Origin: an uncultured Oscillospiraceae bacterium
GTDB lineage: Bacteria; Bacillota; Clostridia; Oscillospirales; Oscillospiraceae
Direction: 5' to 3'
NCBI GenBank assembly: GCA_910585815.1
Contig: CAJUFJ010000019.1
Span: forward strand, 1 to 58,906
DNA length: 58,906 nt
Under the pieces are notes generated by a model. It was not told where the DNA came from. It was given only the letters and a program-made list of their open reading frames with translations, and did no database searches. Of the stretch, positions 48,104 to 57,796 are shown one piece after another (positions within the stretch are counted from its first letter, which is position 1; each line of letters begins with the position of its first letter). Both the position numbers and the translations under genes were made by a program.

Positions 48104-50215
48104 TCAGGAGGCGTGGGCCGCGCGGCGGAAGCTGTGTTCCCGGACCGGAACAGGCTGCCGCCAGCCGCGGCTGGTCTTCTGAATCAGCGGCTCGCAGACG
48201 CACAGCACCGCCGGCATCAGGAAGATGCTCACCAGGGCAGAGATCAGAGCCCCCCGGGCCAGCATGGTGCAGATGGAGCTGATGATCTCGATCTCCGAGA
48301 TAAGTCCCACCCCCAGGGTGGCGCAGAACATGACCAGCGAGCTGGTGATGATGGACCCGTCGGAGGCGGAGGCGGCGATCTGGATGGCCGTCTCCCGGTC
48401 CTTCCCGCTCTGGAGCTCCTCCCGGAAGCGGGTGGCCAGCAGGATGGCGTAGTCCACCGTGGCCCCCAGCTGGACGCAGCCGATGATGGTGGGGGAGACA
48501 AAGGGGATTACCGTGCCGGTGAAGTAGGGGATGCCCTGGTTGATGAAGATGGCCAGCTCGATGGCGGCCACCAGCACCACCGGCATGGACACCGACCGAA
48601 ACACCCAGGCGACAATGAGAAGAATGGCCGCGATGGAAATGTAGTTGGTCACCTGGAAGTCCACGGCGGAGGTGGAAATGAGGTCGTCGGTGAGGGCGGC
48701 CTCGCCGGTGATGAGGGCCCCGGGGTCGTAGGCCTTGATGATAGCGCCCATCCGCTCCAGCTGCCGGGACACGTCGTCTGAGGCGGTGGGGTACTGGGAG
48801 TTTATCATCATCATCTGCCAGCCCCCCTGCTTCAGCATGTCCCGCACTCCGGCGGGGATGAAGAAGTCGGGCACGCCCGCGCCCAGCATGGCATGGTAGG
48901 ACGGGACCGAGGTGATCCCCTCCACCTCCTCCAGCTCCGCCTCCATCCGGTTCATGTCGGTGGCGGGCAGGTCGTCCCGGAGGAGGACAAAGTGGGAGGT
49001 GGCCATGTCAAACTCGTCCTTCAGCCGGTTGTTGGCCACAATGGAGGCCATGTCCTGGGGCAGGGCCTCGTCCAGCTTGTAGTACACCCCGGCGTGAGAC
49101 TGGGCGTAGAGGGCCGGGGGAAAGAGCAGCAGAAACAGCACGGCCAGCCACCTGCGGCGGCGGACAATCCAGCCGTTGACCCGGGTGAAGTCGGGCAGCA
49201 GGCTGCGGTGCCTGTGCTTCTCAATCTGCCCGTCGAACAGGAGCAGCAGGGCGGGCAGCACCAGAATCACGGTAGCCACCCCCAGCACCACCCCCTTGGC
49301 CATGACAATGCCGATGTCCCGGCCCAGGGTGAGGCGCATGAAGCACAGGGCGATAAAGCCGGCGATGGTGGTCAGGCTGGAGCCGGACAGGGAGGTGAAG
49401 GCGGCCACAATGGCCCGGGCCATGGCGTCCCGCTTATCCTCACAGCAGGCTTTCTCCTCCTGGTAGCGGTGGTAGAGGAAGATGGAGTAGTCCATGGTGA
49501 CACCCAACTGCAAAACGGCGGCGATGGCCTTGGTGATATAGGATATCTGCCCCAGGAAGATGTTGGTACCGAAGTTGTAGACAATGGCCATGCCGATGCT
49601 GGCCAGAAAGACGAAGGGCAGCACCACCGACTCCAGGGTCAGCGACATGGCGGCCAGGGAGAGCGCCACCGCCAGGGCCACGTAGATGGGCAGCTCCCGG
49701 TCCACCAGGTCCTTGGTGTCCTTGATGACCACCGAGAAGCCGGCCAGGAAACACCTCTCGTTGCAGATATCCCGCACGGCCTGGATGGCCTCCATAGTGT
49801 CCTCGTCGGCCCCGGACTTGTCGTACTGAATGATAATCATAGTGGCCTCGCCGGCGTAGAACATCTCCCGCAGGCTGGCGGGGATGAAGTCCACGGGAAT
49901 CTGAATCCCCACCGCGTTGGACAGCCACAGGGCGTTGGACACATGGGGTACCTGCTGGATGGCGTAGATCAGGTTGTTGGTGTAGGCGGCGGGCATCCCC
50001 TCCACAATGAGCATGCTGGTGGCCGCCATGTGAAAGGGCTCCTCCAGCAGCCGCTCCCCCTGGGAGGACTCCAGGTCCTGGGGCAGGTAGGTGAGGATAT
50101 CGTAGTTCACCCGGGTGCCCACATAGCCCAGGGCGGAGGGGATCAGCAGCAGCACCGCAATCAGGGCCACCAGCTTCGGGTTTCGCGTCAGCTTATGGGC
50201 GATTTTTTCCACCAT
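48104..50215 (-). CDS. MMPL/RND-family membrane transporter
   Basis: A 703-residue permease with two MMPL halves. Each has a first membrane helix, an extracytoplasmic domain and a helix bundle: LVALIAVLLLIPSALGYVGT, AGEATMIIIQYDKSGADEDT, then LQLGVTMDYSIFLYHRYQEE; second half WLAVLFLLLFPPALYAQ, DDLPATDMNRMEAELEEVEG, VQLGATVDYAILLATRFREE. The MDYSIF/VDYAIL motifs carry the aspartate-tyrosine pair of the proton relay. Such proteins export lipids, polymers or drugs. It follows its large secreted partner gene by 3 bp, and both are probably under the TetR regulator. Confidence 0.92.
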   Translation of the reverse strand: MVEKIAHKLTRNPKLVALIAVLLLIPSALGYVGTRVNYDILTYLPQDLESSQGERLLEEPFHMAATSMLIVEGMPAAYTNNLIYAIQQVPHVSNALWLSNAVGIQIPVDFIPASLREMFYAGEATMIIIQYDKSGADEDTMEAIQAVRDICNERCFLAGFSVVIKDTKDLVDRELPIYVALAVALSLAAMSLTLESVVLPFVFLASIGMAIVYNFGTNIFLGQISYITKAIAAVLQLGVTMDYSIFLYHRYQEEKACCEDKRDAMARAIVAAFTSLSGSSLTTIAGFIALCFMRLTLGRDIGIVMAKGVVLGVATVILVLPALLLLFDGQIEKHRHRSLLPDFTRVNGWIVRRRRWLAVLFLLLFPPALYAQSHAGVYYKLDEALPQDMASIVANNRLKDEFDMATSHFVLLRDDLPATDMNRMEAELEEVEGITSVPSYHAMLGAGVPDFFIPAGVRDMLKQGGWQMMMINSQYPTASDDVSRQLERMGAIIKAYDPGALITGEAALTDDLISTSAVDFQVTNYISIAAILLIVAWVFRSVSMPVVLVAAIELAIFINQGIPYFTGTVIPFVSPTIIGCVQLGATVDYAILLATRFREELQSGKDRETAIQIAASASDGSIITSSLVMFCATLGVGLISEIEIISSICTMLARGALISALVSIFLMPAVLCVCEPLIQKTSRGWRQPVPVREHSFRRAAHAS

Positions 50216-50218
50216 CGT

Positions 50219-52855
50219 CTAGTTCCCCTTTCCACGGAAAATACGGGTGACGGCCTGCCAGAAATCCTGGAACATCTGAGCCACCCGGCCCCAGAAGGTG
50301 GTCTGCTCCGGGGCGTCGGCGGCCAGCGGCTGGGCGGTGAGCTCCTCCGCCTTGATCTCCTGGGTGCGAATCAAAATCTGGACGCTGGAGGGGGCGGGGT
50401 TGCGGCTGTCGGTGAGGGAGACCGCCTCCGCCCCGGCGTCCATCATAAGGATGTTGTTCACATCGCCGGTGTACTCCAGCCAGGTGTCCTCAATGATGGC
50501 GTTGATGGTCTGCTTGGCGTCCCGCACGTCGCCGGTGGCGGCCATGGCTTTGGCGGTCTGGCGCAGGGTGGCAGACAGGCCCTTGAGGGCCTGGTGGGTA
50601 CCGTCGTCCAGCTGGCTGCCCGAGGTCTTCATCAGGGCCTCGGTGTCGGCCAGCAGGGTCTCCAGGTCCCGGAGGGTGGATACGGCGGCGGTGCTCAGCG
50701 CCCCCACATTGGCCACGCTCTCCTGTAAGGTGGGCTCATACTCGTTCAAAACCAGCTGCAGGGCGGCCACGCCGTCCAGAATGCTGCGGATTTTCCCGGA
50801 GGACTGGCGCAGGGCGGCGGACAGGTCCTCTGCGTCGTCAATGAGGTCCACCAGTTCGTCCAGCTGGGCGCACAGGCCGGCCAGGTCGCCCACTACCGCG
50901 CCGGTGGCGCGGGAGACGCCGCGCAGGGTGCTGTTCAGCTCGCTTTGCAGTTGGTTCAGCCGGTCGCTGGCGCTGTCCAGCCGGTCCACAATCACGTCGG
51001 CCATCGGGTTATCGCCGCTCTGGCTGCCGCCGGCGTCCTTGCCGTCCGACGGGGAACCACTGCTGTCCGGCGCGCTGCCGGGAGCGGGGGCCTCGTCAGC
51101 GGCTCCGCCGTTGGGGGCAGAATCCGCTCCGCCGTCCCCGCTCCCGCCGTCCGAGCCGGTGCTGCCGCTGTCCGGCACAGAGTCGTTACCTCCGCCGGAG
51201 GCTGTGCCGCTTCCGGCATCTCCAGTGCTTCCGGGGGCGGGGTCGGCCGGCGCGGGGGCGGTGTCCGGTGTGGAGGGCTCAGAGGCCCCCTCCCCGGCGC
51301 CGCCGGACTCCGTCCCCGGTTCAGGCATTTTCCCGGAGTCCTCCGCCGCCCCGCTGGACGGCGGCGTGGGCAGCGGCTTGGGCACATCCACCTGCCCGCC
51401 GCTGTACACCGTCCACAGGTCGCTCATGTCCTTGCCCTTGCTGGGGCTGCCGGTGATCTGGGTGCAGAAGCCCTCAAAGGTCATGTAGTCCTTCCCCTGA
51501 AAGAGCTTCGCCACCTCCTCGGGGCTGGCCCCGCCGGTGGACCCGCTGGCCGCCTGGAGCTTTTGCAGGGTGTCAGCAAAGGTCATCATATCGCTGGTAA
51601 GGTAGGCGCTGTGGGCCAGCTTCACCAGCCGCATGCTGTCGCCGGTGTTGGTGGGCAGGTCCACGCCGCTCATGCCGCTGCTGCCCAGGGTGCGCTGGAG
51701 GGACCGCAGGCTGCTTTTCATGTCGGCGGCGGTGCGGATGACCTCCTTCACGTCGCCGGAGCCCTTCTCCAGCCCCTCCAGGGCCTTCTCCATGCTCTCC
51801 AGCTGGGCCTGGAGGGACACCGCCGTATCCGCCATCCCGTTGAGGGCCGCCTTGGAGCCGGTGATGGTCTGGCTGAGGGCCAGGGTCCGCTGCTCCACCG
51901 GCTCCAGCAGGTCGGCCAGGTTGGACAGGTCGCCCCGGAGCACCCCGGCGTCGGTATAGAGCTGGCCCTTGCCCTGGGAGATGGTGCCCCGGGCGGTATC
52001 CAGCCGGTCCAGCCCGCTGGCGGAGGCGTAAAGGCCGTCCTGCACCTCGTTCAGCGCGTCCAGAAGGGCGTCCAGACTGCCGGACAGGGCCCGGTAGTCC
52101 TCCTCCAGGTCGTCCTTGCGCTGGCTCAGCTTGGCTATCTCCTCCAGCTGGGCCAGGGTGGCGGGCACCATGAGGATGGTCATGCCGTTAAAGGAAAAAT
52201 CGTCGCTGCCCACCCGGATGGTGAAATGGCGCTCCTCCCCGGGCAGGCACATGAACAGCACGGTGCGCAGGTTGCCCACCAGCTGGACCTGGGCTCCCTG
52301 GGCCTCCAGCGACAGAATGTCGTCCTCGTTGAACAGGGCCATGGCCTCCAGGGTGTAGTTGTACCGGGCGTAGCTGCTGGCCCGCGGGTTGGGGACGATG
52401 TCCAGCAGAATCTCCACCACCCCCTGTTTTCCAGCCAGTTCCTCCGCCCGGGCGGGCACGCCGTTGAGAGTGTACCGCAGGGTGACGGTCCAGGGCAGCG
52501 CCTGGAAGGGCTCCTTCGTCTTGCCCTCGAAGTAGAAATGACCGGGGGCCTGTTCAAACTGGAAGGCCGCCCTCCCCTCCCCCAGCGACACCGGGGTGCC
52601 GTCGGTGAGGTTGACCACCTCGTCGTAGACCCCGTAGTCGGTGAGCTGTCCGGCCCCGTTGAGAGCGTAGCTTTTCACCACACTGCCATCCAGCAGGTTG
52701 CCGTAGTAGTCCAGGGTAGCGTAATAGGCCTCGTCATAGGTGGGGGCCACGCCGTCCTGAATGGGGGCCGCCCCCGCCGGAACCACGCAGGCGGCCGCCG
52801 TCAGCCCGGCCAACGCCAGCGCCAGGGTCCGCTTCTTGTAGTCGTGTCTCGCCAT
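50219..52855 (-). CDS. Large secreted coiled-coil protein paired with the MMPL transporter
   Basis: An 878-residue protein. An N-terminal signal peptide (TLALALAGLTAAACVVPAG) precedes a beta-rich domain (VVKSYALNGAGQLTDYGVYD), then two long helical coiled-coil regions (about 230-490 and 620-830) separated by a Ser/Gly/Pro/Asp-rich spacer of about 100 residues (about 500-605). The C terminus is an amphipathic helix (FQDFWQAVTRIFRG). Organisation recalls the adaptor-like YhgE/EsaA-type proteins linked to RND/MMPL genes. I infer a periplasm-side adaptor or chaperone of the transporter. ATG 52855 is preceded by AGGAGG. Confidence 0.85.
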   Translation of the reverse strand: MARHDYKKRTLALALAGLTAAACVVPAGAAPIQDGVAPTYDEAYYATLDYYGNLLDGSVVKSYALNGAGQLTDYGVYDEVVNLTDGTPVSLGEGRAAFQFEQAPGHFYFEGKTKEPFQALPWTVTLRYTLNGVPARAEELAGKQGVVEILLDIVPNPRASSYARYNYTLEAMALFNEDDILSLEAQGAQVQLVGNLRTVLFMCLPGEERHFTIRVGSDDFSFNGMTILMVPATLAQLEEIAKLSQRKDDLEEDYRALSGSLDALLDALNEVQDGLYASASGLDRLDTARGTISQGKGQLYTDAGVLRGDLSNLADLLEPVEQRTLALSQTITGSKAALNGMADTAVSLQAQLESMEKALEGLEKGSGDVKEVIRTAADMKSSLRSLQRTLGSSGMSGVDLPTNTGDSMRLVKLAHSAYLTSDMMTFADTLQKLQAASGSTGGASPEEVAKLFQGKDYMTFEGFCTQITGSPSKGKDMSDLWTVYSGGQVDVPKPLPTPPSSGAAEDSGKMPEPGTESGGAGEGASEPSTPDTAPAPADPAPGSTGDAGSGTASGGGNDSVPDSGSTGSDGGSGDGGADSAPNGGAADEAPAPGSAPDSSGSPSDGKDAGGSQSGDNPMADVIVDRLDSASDRLNQLQSELNSTLRGVSRATGAVVGDLAGLCAQLDELVDLIDDAEDLSAALRQSSGKIRSILDGVAALQLVLNEYEPTLQESVANVGALSTAAVSTLRDLETLLADTEALMKTSGSQLDDGTHQALKGLSATLRQTAKAMAATGDVRDAKQTINAIIEDTWLEYTGDVNNILMMDAGAEAVSLTDSRNPAPSSVQILIRTQEIKAEELTAQPLAADAPEQTTFWGRVAQMFQDFWQAVTRIFRGKGN

Positions 52856-52922
52856 AAGTCATTCCTCCTGATAAAGTCGCCCGGCAGCTGCTCGCCCGCC
52901 GCCAGGTCTCTGATTGCTTCTG

Positions 52923-52951
52923 ATTTTAACCAGAGCGCCCACTCCGTTCAA
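52923..52951 (-). promoter_or_regulatory. Promoter of the coiled-coil/MMPL operon
   Basis: On the minus strand TTGAAC (52951-52946), 17 nt, TAAAAT (52928-52923), 68 bp before the ATG. No clear TetR palindrome is visible over it. Confidence 0.7.
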
Positions 52952-53038
52952 TAGACAGGCGCAGTGGAATGCCTAGTTTTTCACCACATGACCGACAATT
53001 GACAAAGCGCCTGCCTGCCACGCCGCCTTTGCTGTGCC

Positions 53039-53137
53039 CCTGTCTACCAAATGTCTACCAAAAAAGCCGTCAACTTCCTGCGGCGCAGGGGGTTGACGGC
53101 TTTCCATATTTTAGGACATCTACCGGATGTCTACCAA
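53039..53137. repeat. TGTCTACCAA repeat cluster with central hairpin
   Basis: Three copies of GTCTACCAA (53042-53050, 53053-53061, 53130-53138) plus a degenerate CATCTACCGG surround a strong hairpin AAAGCCGTCAAC...GTTGACGGCTTT (53063-53103) with an inner CCTGCG/CGCAGG stem. The repeats are reminiscent of integrase arm sites. It lies in the gap between the divergent coiled-coil and SLH genes; apart from the two promoters I see nothing else there. Confidence 0.55.
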
Positions 53138-53246
53138 TTTCACTTTTTTACATTGAAAGTGTCGAGTTTAACGGATTCCCTTCTCGTTTTCAAAACTTTT
53201 TACCCTCGTGTAAGGGGCGTGACACGGCGGTGGTAGGGGCGAAATG

Positions 53247-53276
53247 TTGAAAAACCTCGAAATTTTTGGATAAAAT
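53247..53276 (+). promoter_or_regulatory. Promoter of the SLH protein gene
   Basis: TTGAAA (53247-53252), 18 nt, TAAAAT (53271-53276). The start codon is 120 bp downstream, giving a long leader with an excellent AAGGAGG site, as is common for highly expressed surface proteins. Confidence 0.65.
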
Positions 53277-53395
53277 GGCGAAAATTGTTTCAAAAAGGTT
53301 AAATCTTCGGAGGCTACCAAATGGGACAAATTTCCACCTTTTATCCAAATCCCGGCCCCTCTCAGGCCGAAAAATTTTGTAAGGAGGAAATCCGA

Positions 53396-56300
53396 ATGAG
53401 AAACCTGAAGCGGGCCCTCAGCCTCACTCTGGCCTCTGTCATGCTCCTGGGCATGATGGTGATTGGTACCAGCGCGGCTGCGGGCTATGACGATGTCAAG
53501 GAAACTGACAACGTCGAAGCAATCGAGGTTTTGCAGGCCGTTGAGGTCATGGTCGGCGACGACCGTGGCTTTGGTCCTGACCGCCCTGTCACTCGTAACG
53601 AGATGGCCGTGGTCATGGGCAAGCTGCTGAACCTGAACTACAACTACTACGCCTCCACCTGTCCCTTTACCGATGTGGCTGAGTGGGCCAAGGGCTGGGT
53701 GGGCGCCTGCGCCGCCAACGGCATTGTGTCCGGCCGCGGCGATGGCATCTACGACGGCGAGGCCACTGTGACCGCCATTGAGGCCGCCTCTATGATGATG
53801 CGCGCCCTTGGTTACTTCAAGTACACCGAGGACTACGACGATGGCTTCCAGCTGGTAACTGTCCGTCAGGGCAGCGAAATCGGCATCTTCAACGGTGTGG
53901 GCACCGACGGCAACACCCCCATGACCCGTAACCAGGTGGCCCAGATGGCGCTCAACGCCCTGCGGTCCAATATGGTGAGCTTCACCGGCACCCCCGGCAT
54001 CGAGGTTAACGGTGTGAAGGTGGGCTACCGGGCCGAGTACACCCCCCGCACCGGCACCGAGGCCAAGTACCGCGCCATCAGCCCCCTGGGCAACACCACT
54101 GACGGCACCACCAACCAGTCCTACATCCAGCTGGGTGAGGAGCTGTACGATGGCGACCTGAAGCTCTATGACAACCGCACCGACGCCTTCGGCCGGCCCT
54201 CCCGCCACTGGGAGTATGACGGCAAGGGCATCGGCACCTACATCAAGACCGAGCTGCTGAAGGACGAGTACACCACCAAGGTCACTGGCAAGATGCTCTA
54301 TGAGCTGCTGGGCAAGGACGTGGTGGATGACTACAACTTCTCCATTGCCATCGACGGCGAGACCGAGAAGGGCGTGCTGAACTCTGTAGCCACCGGCGAG
54401 AAGGATCAGTACTTCTTCACCGAGACTGCTCTGAACCGCTCCAACACCAACCAGGTGGGCGGCACCGACAAGGGTGTGCTCACTCAGGTGTTTGTGGACG
54501 GCAACAGTAAGGAAGTCTACATTTCCGTTATCAACACCTACCTGGCCAAGGCTGACAGCGACTACAACGCCAAGCGGGACGAGGCCGCCTTCACCATCTG
54601 GAACGTCACCCGTGTTACCTCCGGCAGCACCAAGGCTCTGGTGAAGGACGATGCTAATAATGTCTCTGGCGAGAAGGTCTCTGGTGAGGACTTCGACGTT
54701 GAGGACGTCAAGTCCGGCGATATCGTTCTGGTTCGCGTGGCCGAGAACGAAATCCAGGAGATTCTGGCCCCCGAGGTCATCAGCGACGCTGAGATTTCCG
54801 CGTTCCGAAATGGTTCTTACGTGGTCTCCGGGAGCACCCAGTACGACTACGCCAGCACTGCCCGGTATGACGACGAGACCCTGGACGACTACAGCCAGGA
54901 CAACATGAAGGATACCACCTACCGCATCTTCCTCGATCCTTACGGCTATCTGGTCGGCATCGAGAAGATCGACGGCGAGACCCACTATGTGTTCCTGACC
55001 GGTATCAACAGCAACACCGAGAACCTGAAGGACCAGACCGCTATCGGCAACGTGGTCTTCCTGGACGGCTCCTCCAAGAATGTCACCATCGACATGAAGG
55101 GCAGCGAGAACGCTCAGGGCAACTCCTTCAACGAGGGTGATAATGATACCGCTGGTACCGGTGTCAGCTCCCTGATGAACACTTGGTGTACCTACTCTGT
55201 GAACGACGACAATGTCTATACCCTGAAAGAGGTCGCCAACACCGCCGGCACCGTTGATGCTGCGGGCAACAAGGCCGGTCAGAGCCACATGGGCGGCACT
55301 TACGGCGATGAAAACGACAGTGCTTTTGCAGACTGTGGTACCTCTTACGCTGAGGATCACGACACTGTGAAGTATCCCCATGATAACAGCGCAGCAGACG
55401 CTGGTTCCCTGACCTTCGGTCAGGACGACGACGGCACTTCCGAAAAGTATGTGACCATCAATAAGGGTCATGTAAGCCTGGAAGGAATCGCTGGCAGTGC
55501 TGCCTATAAGAAGGTCTATGGCAATAACGACACCATCTATCTGTCTGCTGAGACCGATATTATCACCGCGAAGACTGCTCTGGTAGGTGGTGATGATCCC
55601 GATACCACAAACGAGCCCGAAAACCAGAAGGCCATTATCATCACTGGCGCCAGCAGTGTCAGCGTCGGTGTGCAGCGCACCGACCTGAAGGCCTGGAACG
55701 CTCAGGCCGTGGTTAACAGCGATAGCAAGTACCAGAAGAACGGCATGTTCTACGAGAACGTCTCCGACGGCGTTTACACCCTGTTCAACGATAAGGGTTA
55801 TGTCATCGCCGCCATGGTGATCGGCTCTGACGACGGCTCTAGCACCAGCTACGCCTGGGTCTCCAGCGGCAGCATGAACCGTGAGGGCTACGGCTCCGGC
55901 AAGTGGACCTACAGCCGCGACGTTATCGTCGATGGCAAGGAGGCCACCCTGACCGAAGATGAAACCAACGGCACCAAGACGCCCGATATCGGCGCTACCG
56001 CAAACTTCGCCAGCGGCGACGGCCAGCGCAGCCTCTGGTGGGAGGTCAAGACAAAGAGCGACGGTACTGTCAAGAGCGTGAATAAGATCACCGCCAGTAC
56101 CAGCAACTACGATTACATCACCGACATTGACGACGACGACAAGGACGGCACCACCATTCTGGAGCAGAAGTTCAACTTGGACGATGGCAGCAAGGTGGGC
56201 GGCCCCTTCAAGGTCCGTGTCACCGGCAGCACCCTCCAGGTGGAGAGCCGCACCGGCGATATCCGCGGCTTCGCCGTGGCTCCCGACGCCGGCATCGCCG

Positions 56301-57220
56301 TGGTGAAGGATGAGCGCATCTACCGCAACGACGTGGCTCAGAACGAGTGGAACTACAAGGAAGACATTGAGTACTTCACCAACGACGATAACGCTGGTGG
56401 CCTAAAGAGTGCTGTCAGCTATCTGACCGACAGTGATGACTTCACCGGCTACATCGCCGCTGTCCTGAAGGACGGCCGTGCCGAGTGCGTGGTCCTCTAC
56501 GACAAGGCCGACGACGATGTGGATATCGGCGGCAGCGGTGTCGGCGGCGACCTGTATGTCCAGGAGTCCACTGAGGGTGTCATCGACATCACCACCACCA
56601 AGAGCCTGAGCGCCCGGGAAGTGGCTGGCGTAGTCCGCAACTTCCTGAACGACAGCGATATCGACACTGTTACCTATGACTCCAAGACCAAAGAGGCCAC
56701 TGTCACCTATAACAACGGCGATGTTGTGGTTTATGATGTGACCGTGAACGCTGTTTCCAGCGCCAACGAGGTTGCGGCTGCTGAGATGATGAACAAGGTT
56801 CAGGCCGCCATCAACAACGCTTCCAGCGCCGCCGACCGGCCCAATCCCAAGGCTAACATCAGCATCTCTGGCAACACCATGACAGTTAACACTACCAATG
56901 GGGACAAGGATTACTTCAATGCCGCCGCCAACAACCAGTCCATGCACGACTTAGCCCGCTTTATGGGCAAGCTGCACGATGCCGGTGCGGAGGAGATCAT
57001 GTATGATGGTGATACCTTCGAGTGGGATACCACTCAGGGTGGAAACAGTAAGAGCCACTGGTATGATTCTACAAATTCTGTGACTCTGATTGCAGCTATT
57101 GTATCCGACCACGGCAGTACTGTTCAAGGTTGGAGCGATACTAGTGCTCATACACTGACTCTTAGCTTCACCGTTGATGGAATGCCTATGTCCATTGTTC
57201 TCGATCTGAGTGCTGCCTGA
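53396..57220 (+). CDS. SLH-domain surface (S-layer-like) protein
   Basis: A 1274-residue secreted protein. A signal peptide (SLTLASVMLLGMMVIGTSAA) is followed by SLH repeats that bind pyruvylated wall polymers: NVEAIEVLQAVEVMVGDDRG, FTDVAEWAKGWVGACAANGI and FKYTEDYDDGFQ...GIFNGV. The rest is a very acidic, Asp/Asn/Gly/Thr-rich beta region (for example YITDIDDDDKDGTTI) that could bind calcium. The AAGGAGG site fixes ATG 53396. Base use is less GC-rich at its end than in the middle. It probably forms the cell's outer layer or a large adhesin. A stem-loop terminator follows. Confidence 0.9.
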   Translation: MRNLKRALSLTLASVMLLGMMVIGTSAAAGYDDVKETDNVEAIEVLQAVEVMVGDDRGFGPDRPVTRNEMAVVMGKLLNLNYNYYASTCPFTDVAEWAKGWVGACAANGIVSGRGDGIYDGEATVTAIEAASMMMRALGYFKYTEDYDDGFQLVTVRQGSEIGIFNGVGTDGNTPMTRNQVAQMALNALRSNMVSFTGTPGIEVNGVKVGYRAEYTPRTGTEAKYRAISPLGNTTDGTTNQSYIQLGEELYDGDLKLYDNRTDAFGRPSRHWEYDGKGIGTYIKTELLKDEYTTKVTGKMLYELLGKDVVDDYNFSIAIDGETEKGVLNSVATGEKDQYFFTETALNRSNTNQVGGTDKGVLTQVFVDGNSKEVYISVINTYLAKADSDYNAKRDEAAFTIWNVTRVTSGSTKALVKDDANNVSGEKVSGEDFDVEDVKSGDIVLVRVAENEIQEILAPEVISDAEISAFRNGSYVVSGSTQYDYASTARYDDETLDDYSQDNMKDTTYRIFLDPYGYLVGIEKIDGETHYVFLTGINSNTENLKDQTAIGNVVFLDGSSKNVTIDMKGSENAQGNSFNEGDNDTAGTGVSSLMNTWCTYSVNDDNVYTLKEVANTAGTVDAAGNKAGQSHMGGTYGDENDSAFADCGTSYAEDHDTVKYPHDNSAADAGSLTFGQDDDGTSEKYVTINKGHVSLEGIAGSAAYKKVYGNNDTIYLSAETDIITAKTALVGGDDPDTTNEPENQKAIIITGASSVSVGVQRTDLKAWNAQAVVNSDSKYQKNGMFYENVSDGVYTLFNDKGYVIAAMVIGSDDGSSTSYAWVSSGSMNREGYGSGKWTYSRDVIVDGKEATLTEDETNGTKTPDIGATANFASGDGQRSLWWEVKTKSDGTVKSVNKITASTSNYDYITDIDDDDKDGTTILEQKFNLDDGSKVGGPFKVRVTGSTLQVESRTGDIRGFAVAPDAGIAVVKDERIYRNDVAQNEWNYKEDIEYFTNDDNAGGLKSAVSYLTDSDDFTGYIAAVLKDGRAECVVLYDKADDDVDIGGSGVGGDLYVQESTEGVIDITTTKSLSAREVAGVVRNFLNDSDIDTVTYDSKTKEATVTYNNGDVVVYDVTVNAVSSANEVAAAEMMNKVQAAINNASSAADRPNPKANISISGNTMTVNTTNGDKDYFNAAANNQSMHDLARFMGKLHDAGAEEIMYDGDTFEWDTTQGGNSKSHWYDSTNSVTLIAAIVSDHGSTVQGWSDTSAHTLTLSFTVDGMPMSIVLDLSAA

Positions 57221-57276
57221 TTAACGGGTTCTTTTGATTGATACACGACAATAATCCTGTTCAGCATTCTAAAATA

Positions 57277-57305
57277 CCCCCGGGCCCTATGGCCCGGGGG
57301 TTCCT
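57277..57305. terminator. Intrinsic terminator between convergent genes
   Basis: A perfect 10-bp GC stem, CCCCCGGGCC (57277-57286) and GGCCCGGGGG (57291-57300), loop CTAT, then TTCC on the plus strand and TATTTTA on the minus strand. Confidence 0.8.
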
Positions 57306-57312
57306 CAGTCTA

Positions 57313-57774
57313 TCAAGTCCGATCGGCCATACGGAAGGAAATGACCGTATACGTGCCGCCGTTAAACTGGTAAGACGCTCGACGTTCAGACCAAATAGAC
57401 ATATCATCCTTGGTCCAGGTCATATACGCCGGGAAGTGCCCCACATTTGATTCGTGCCAGTCCAGGCTTGCTGTGCCCGGAAGAAGCGGATAAAGCGCTG
57501 TGCCAGCGATGATACACAGCAGGAAGGTTCCTTCAGGAAACGTAATCACCGTTGGAATGTCTCGTCCATAGGTTCCGGTACCCTTGTAAGTGTACAGCGC
57601 AACCTCACAGTTGCCCTTGCGGGCTAGCTCCGACGTATGCCTCATTGCCGTCTCCTCCAGCCCGGCCAGCGCCGTGTCGATTTTGGCGTTGTCGGCGTTG
57701 AAGTCCTCCATCAGAATGCGGTCGTCGCGCTCCCATTGGTTGAGGTTGTAATGTGGTGTGTGGTTGGTTGGCAT
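57313..57774 (-). CDS. Hypothetical protein with phage-structural-like N terminus
   Basis: A 153-residue protein. The N-terminal HYNLNQWERDDRILMEDFNA block is common in short Clostridial proteins, some near phage tail genes. The remainder is beta-rich (VALYTYKGTGTYGRDIPTVI, YQFNGGTYTVISFRMADRT). AGGAGG lies before ATG 57774. No signal or membrane helix. It stands alone between the SLH gene and a palindromic repeat. Role unknown. Confidence 0.7.
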   Translation of the reverse strand: MPTNHTPHYNLNQWERDDRILMEDFNADNAKIDTALAGLEETAMRHTSELARKGNCEVALYTYKGTGTYGRDIPTVITFPEGTFLLCIIAGTALYPLLPGTASLDWHESNVGHFPAYMTWTKDDMSIWSERRASYQFNGGTYTVISFRMADRT

Positions 57775-57796
57775 GGGTTTGTTCCTCCTTTTTTCC

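Noticed and set aside
48893..50728. Plus-strand ORF of 611 codons over the MMPL and coiled-coil genes
   Set aside because: Gly/His/Val/Gln-rich antisense frame crossing two real genes on the other strand; no domain.
53168..55471. Minus-strand ORF of 767 codons over the SLH gene
   Set aside because: Antisense of the SLH gene; the SLH frame has signal peptide, SLH motifs, promoter, ribosome site and terminator.
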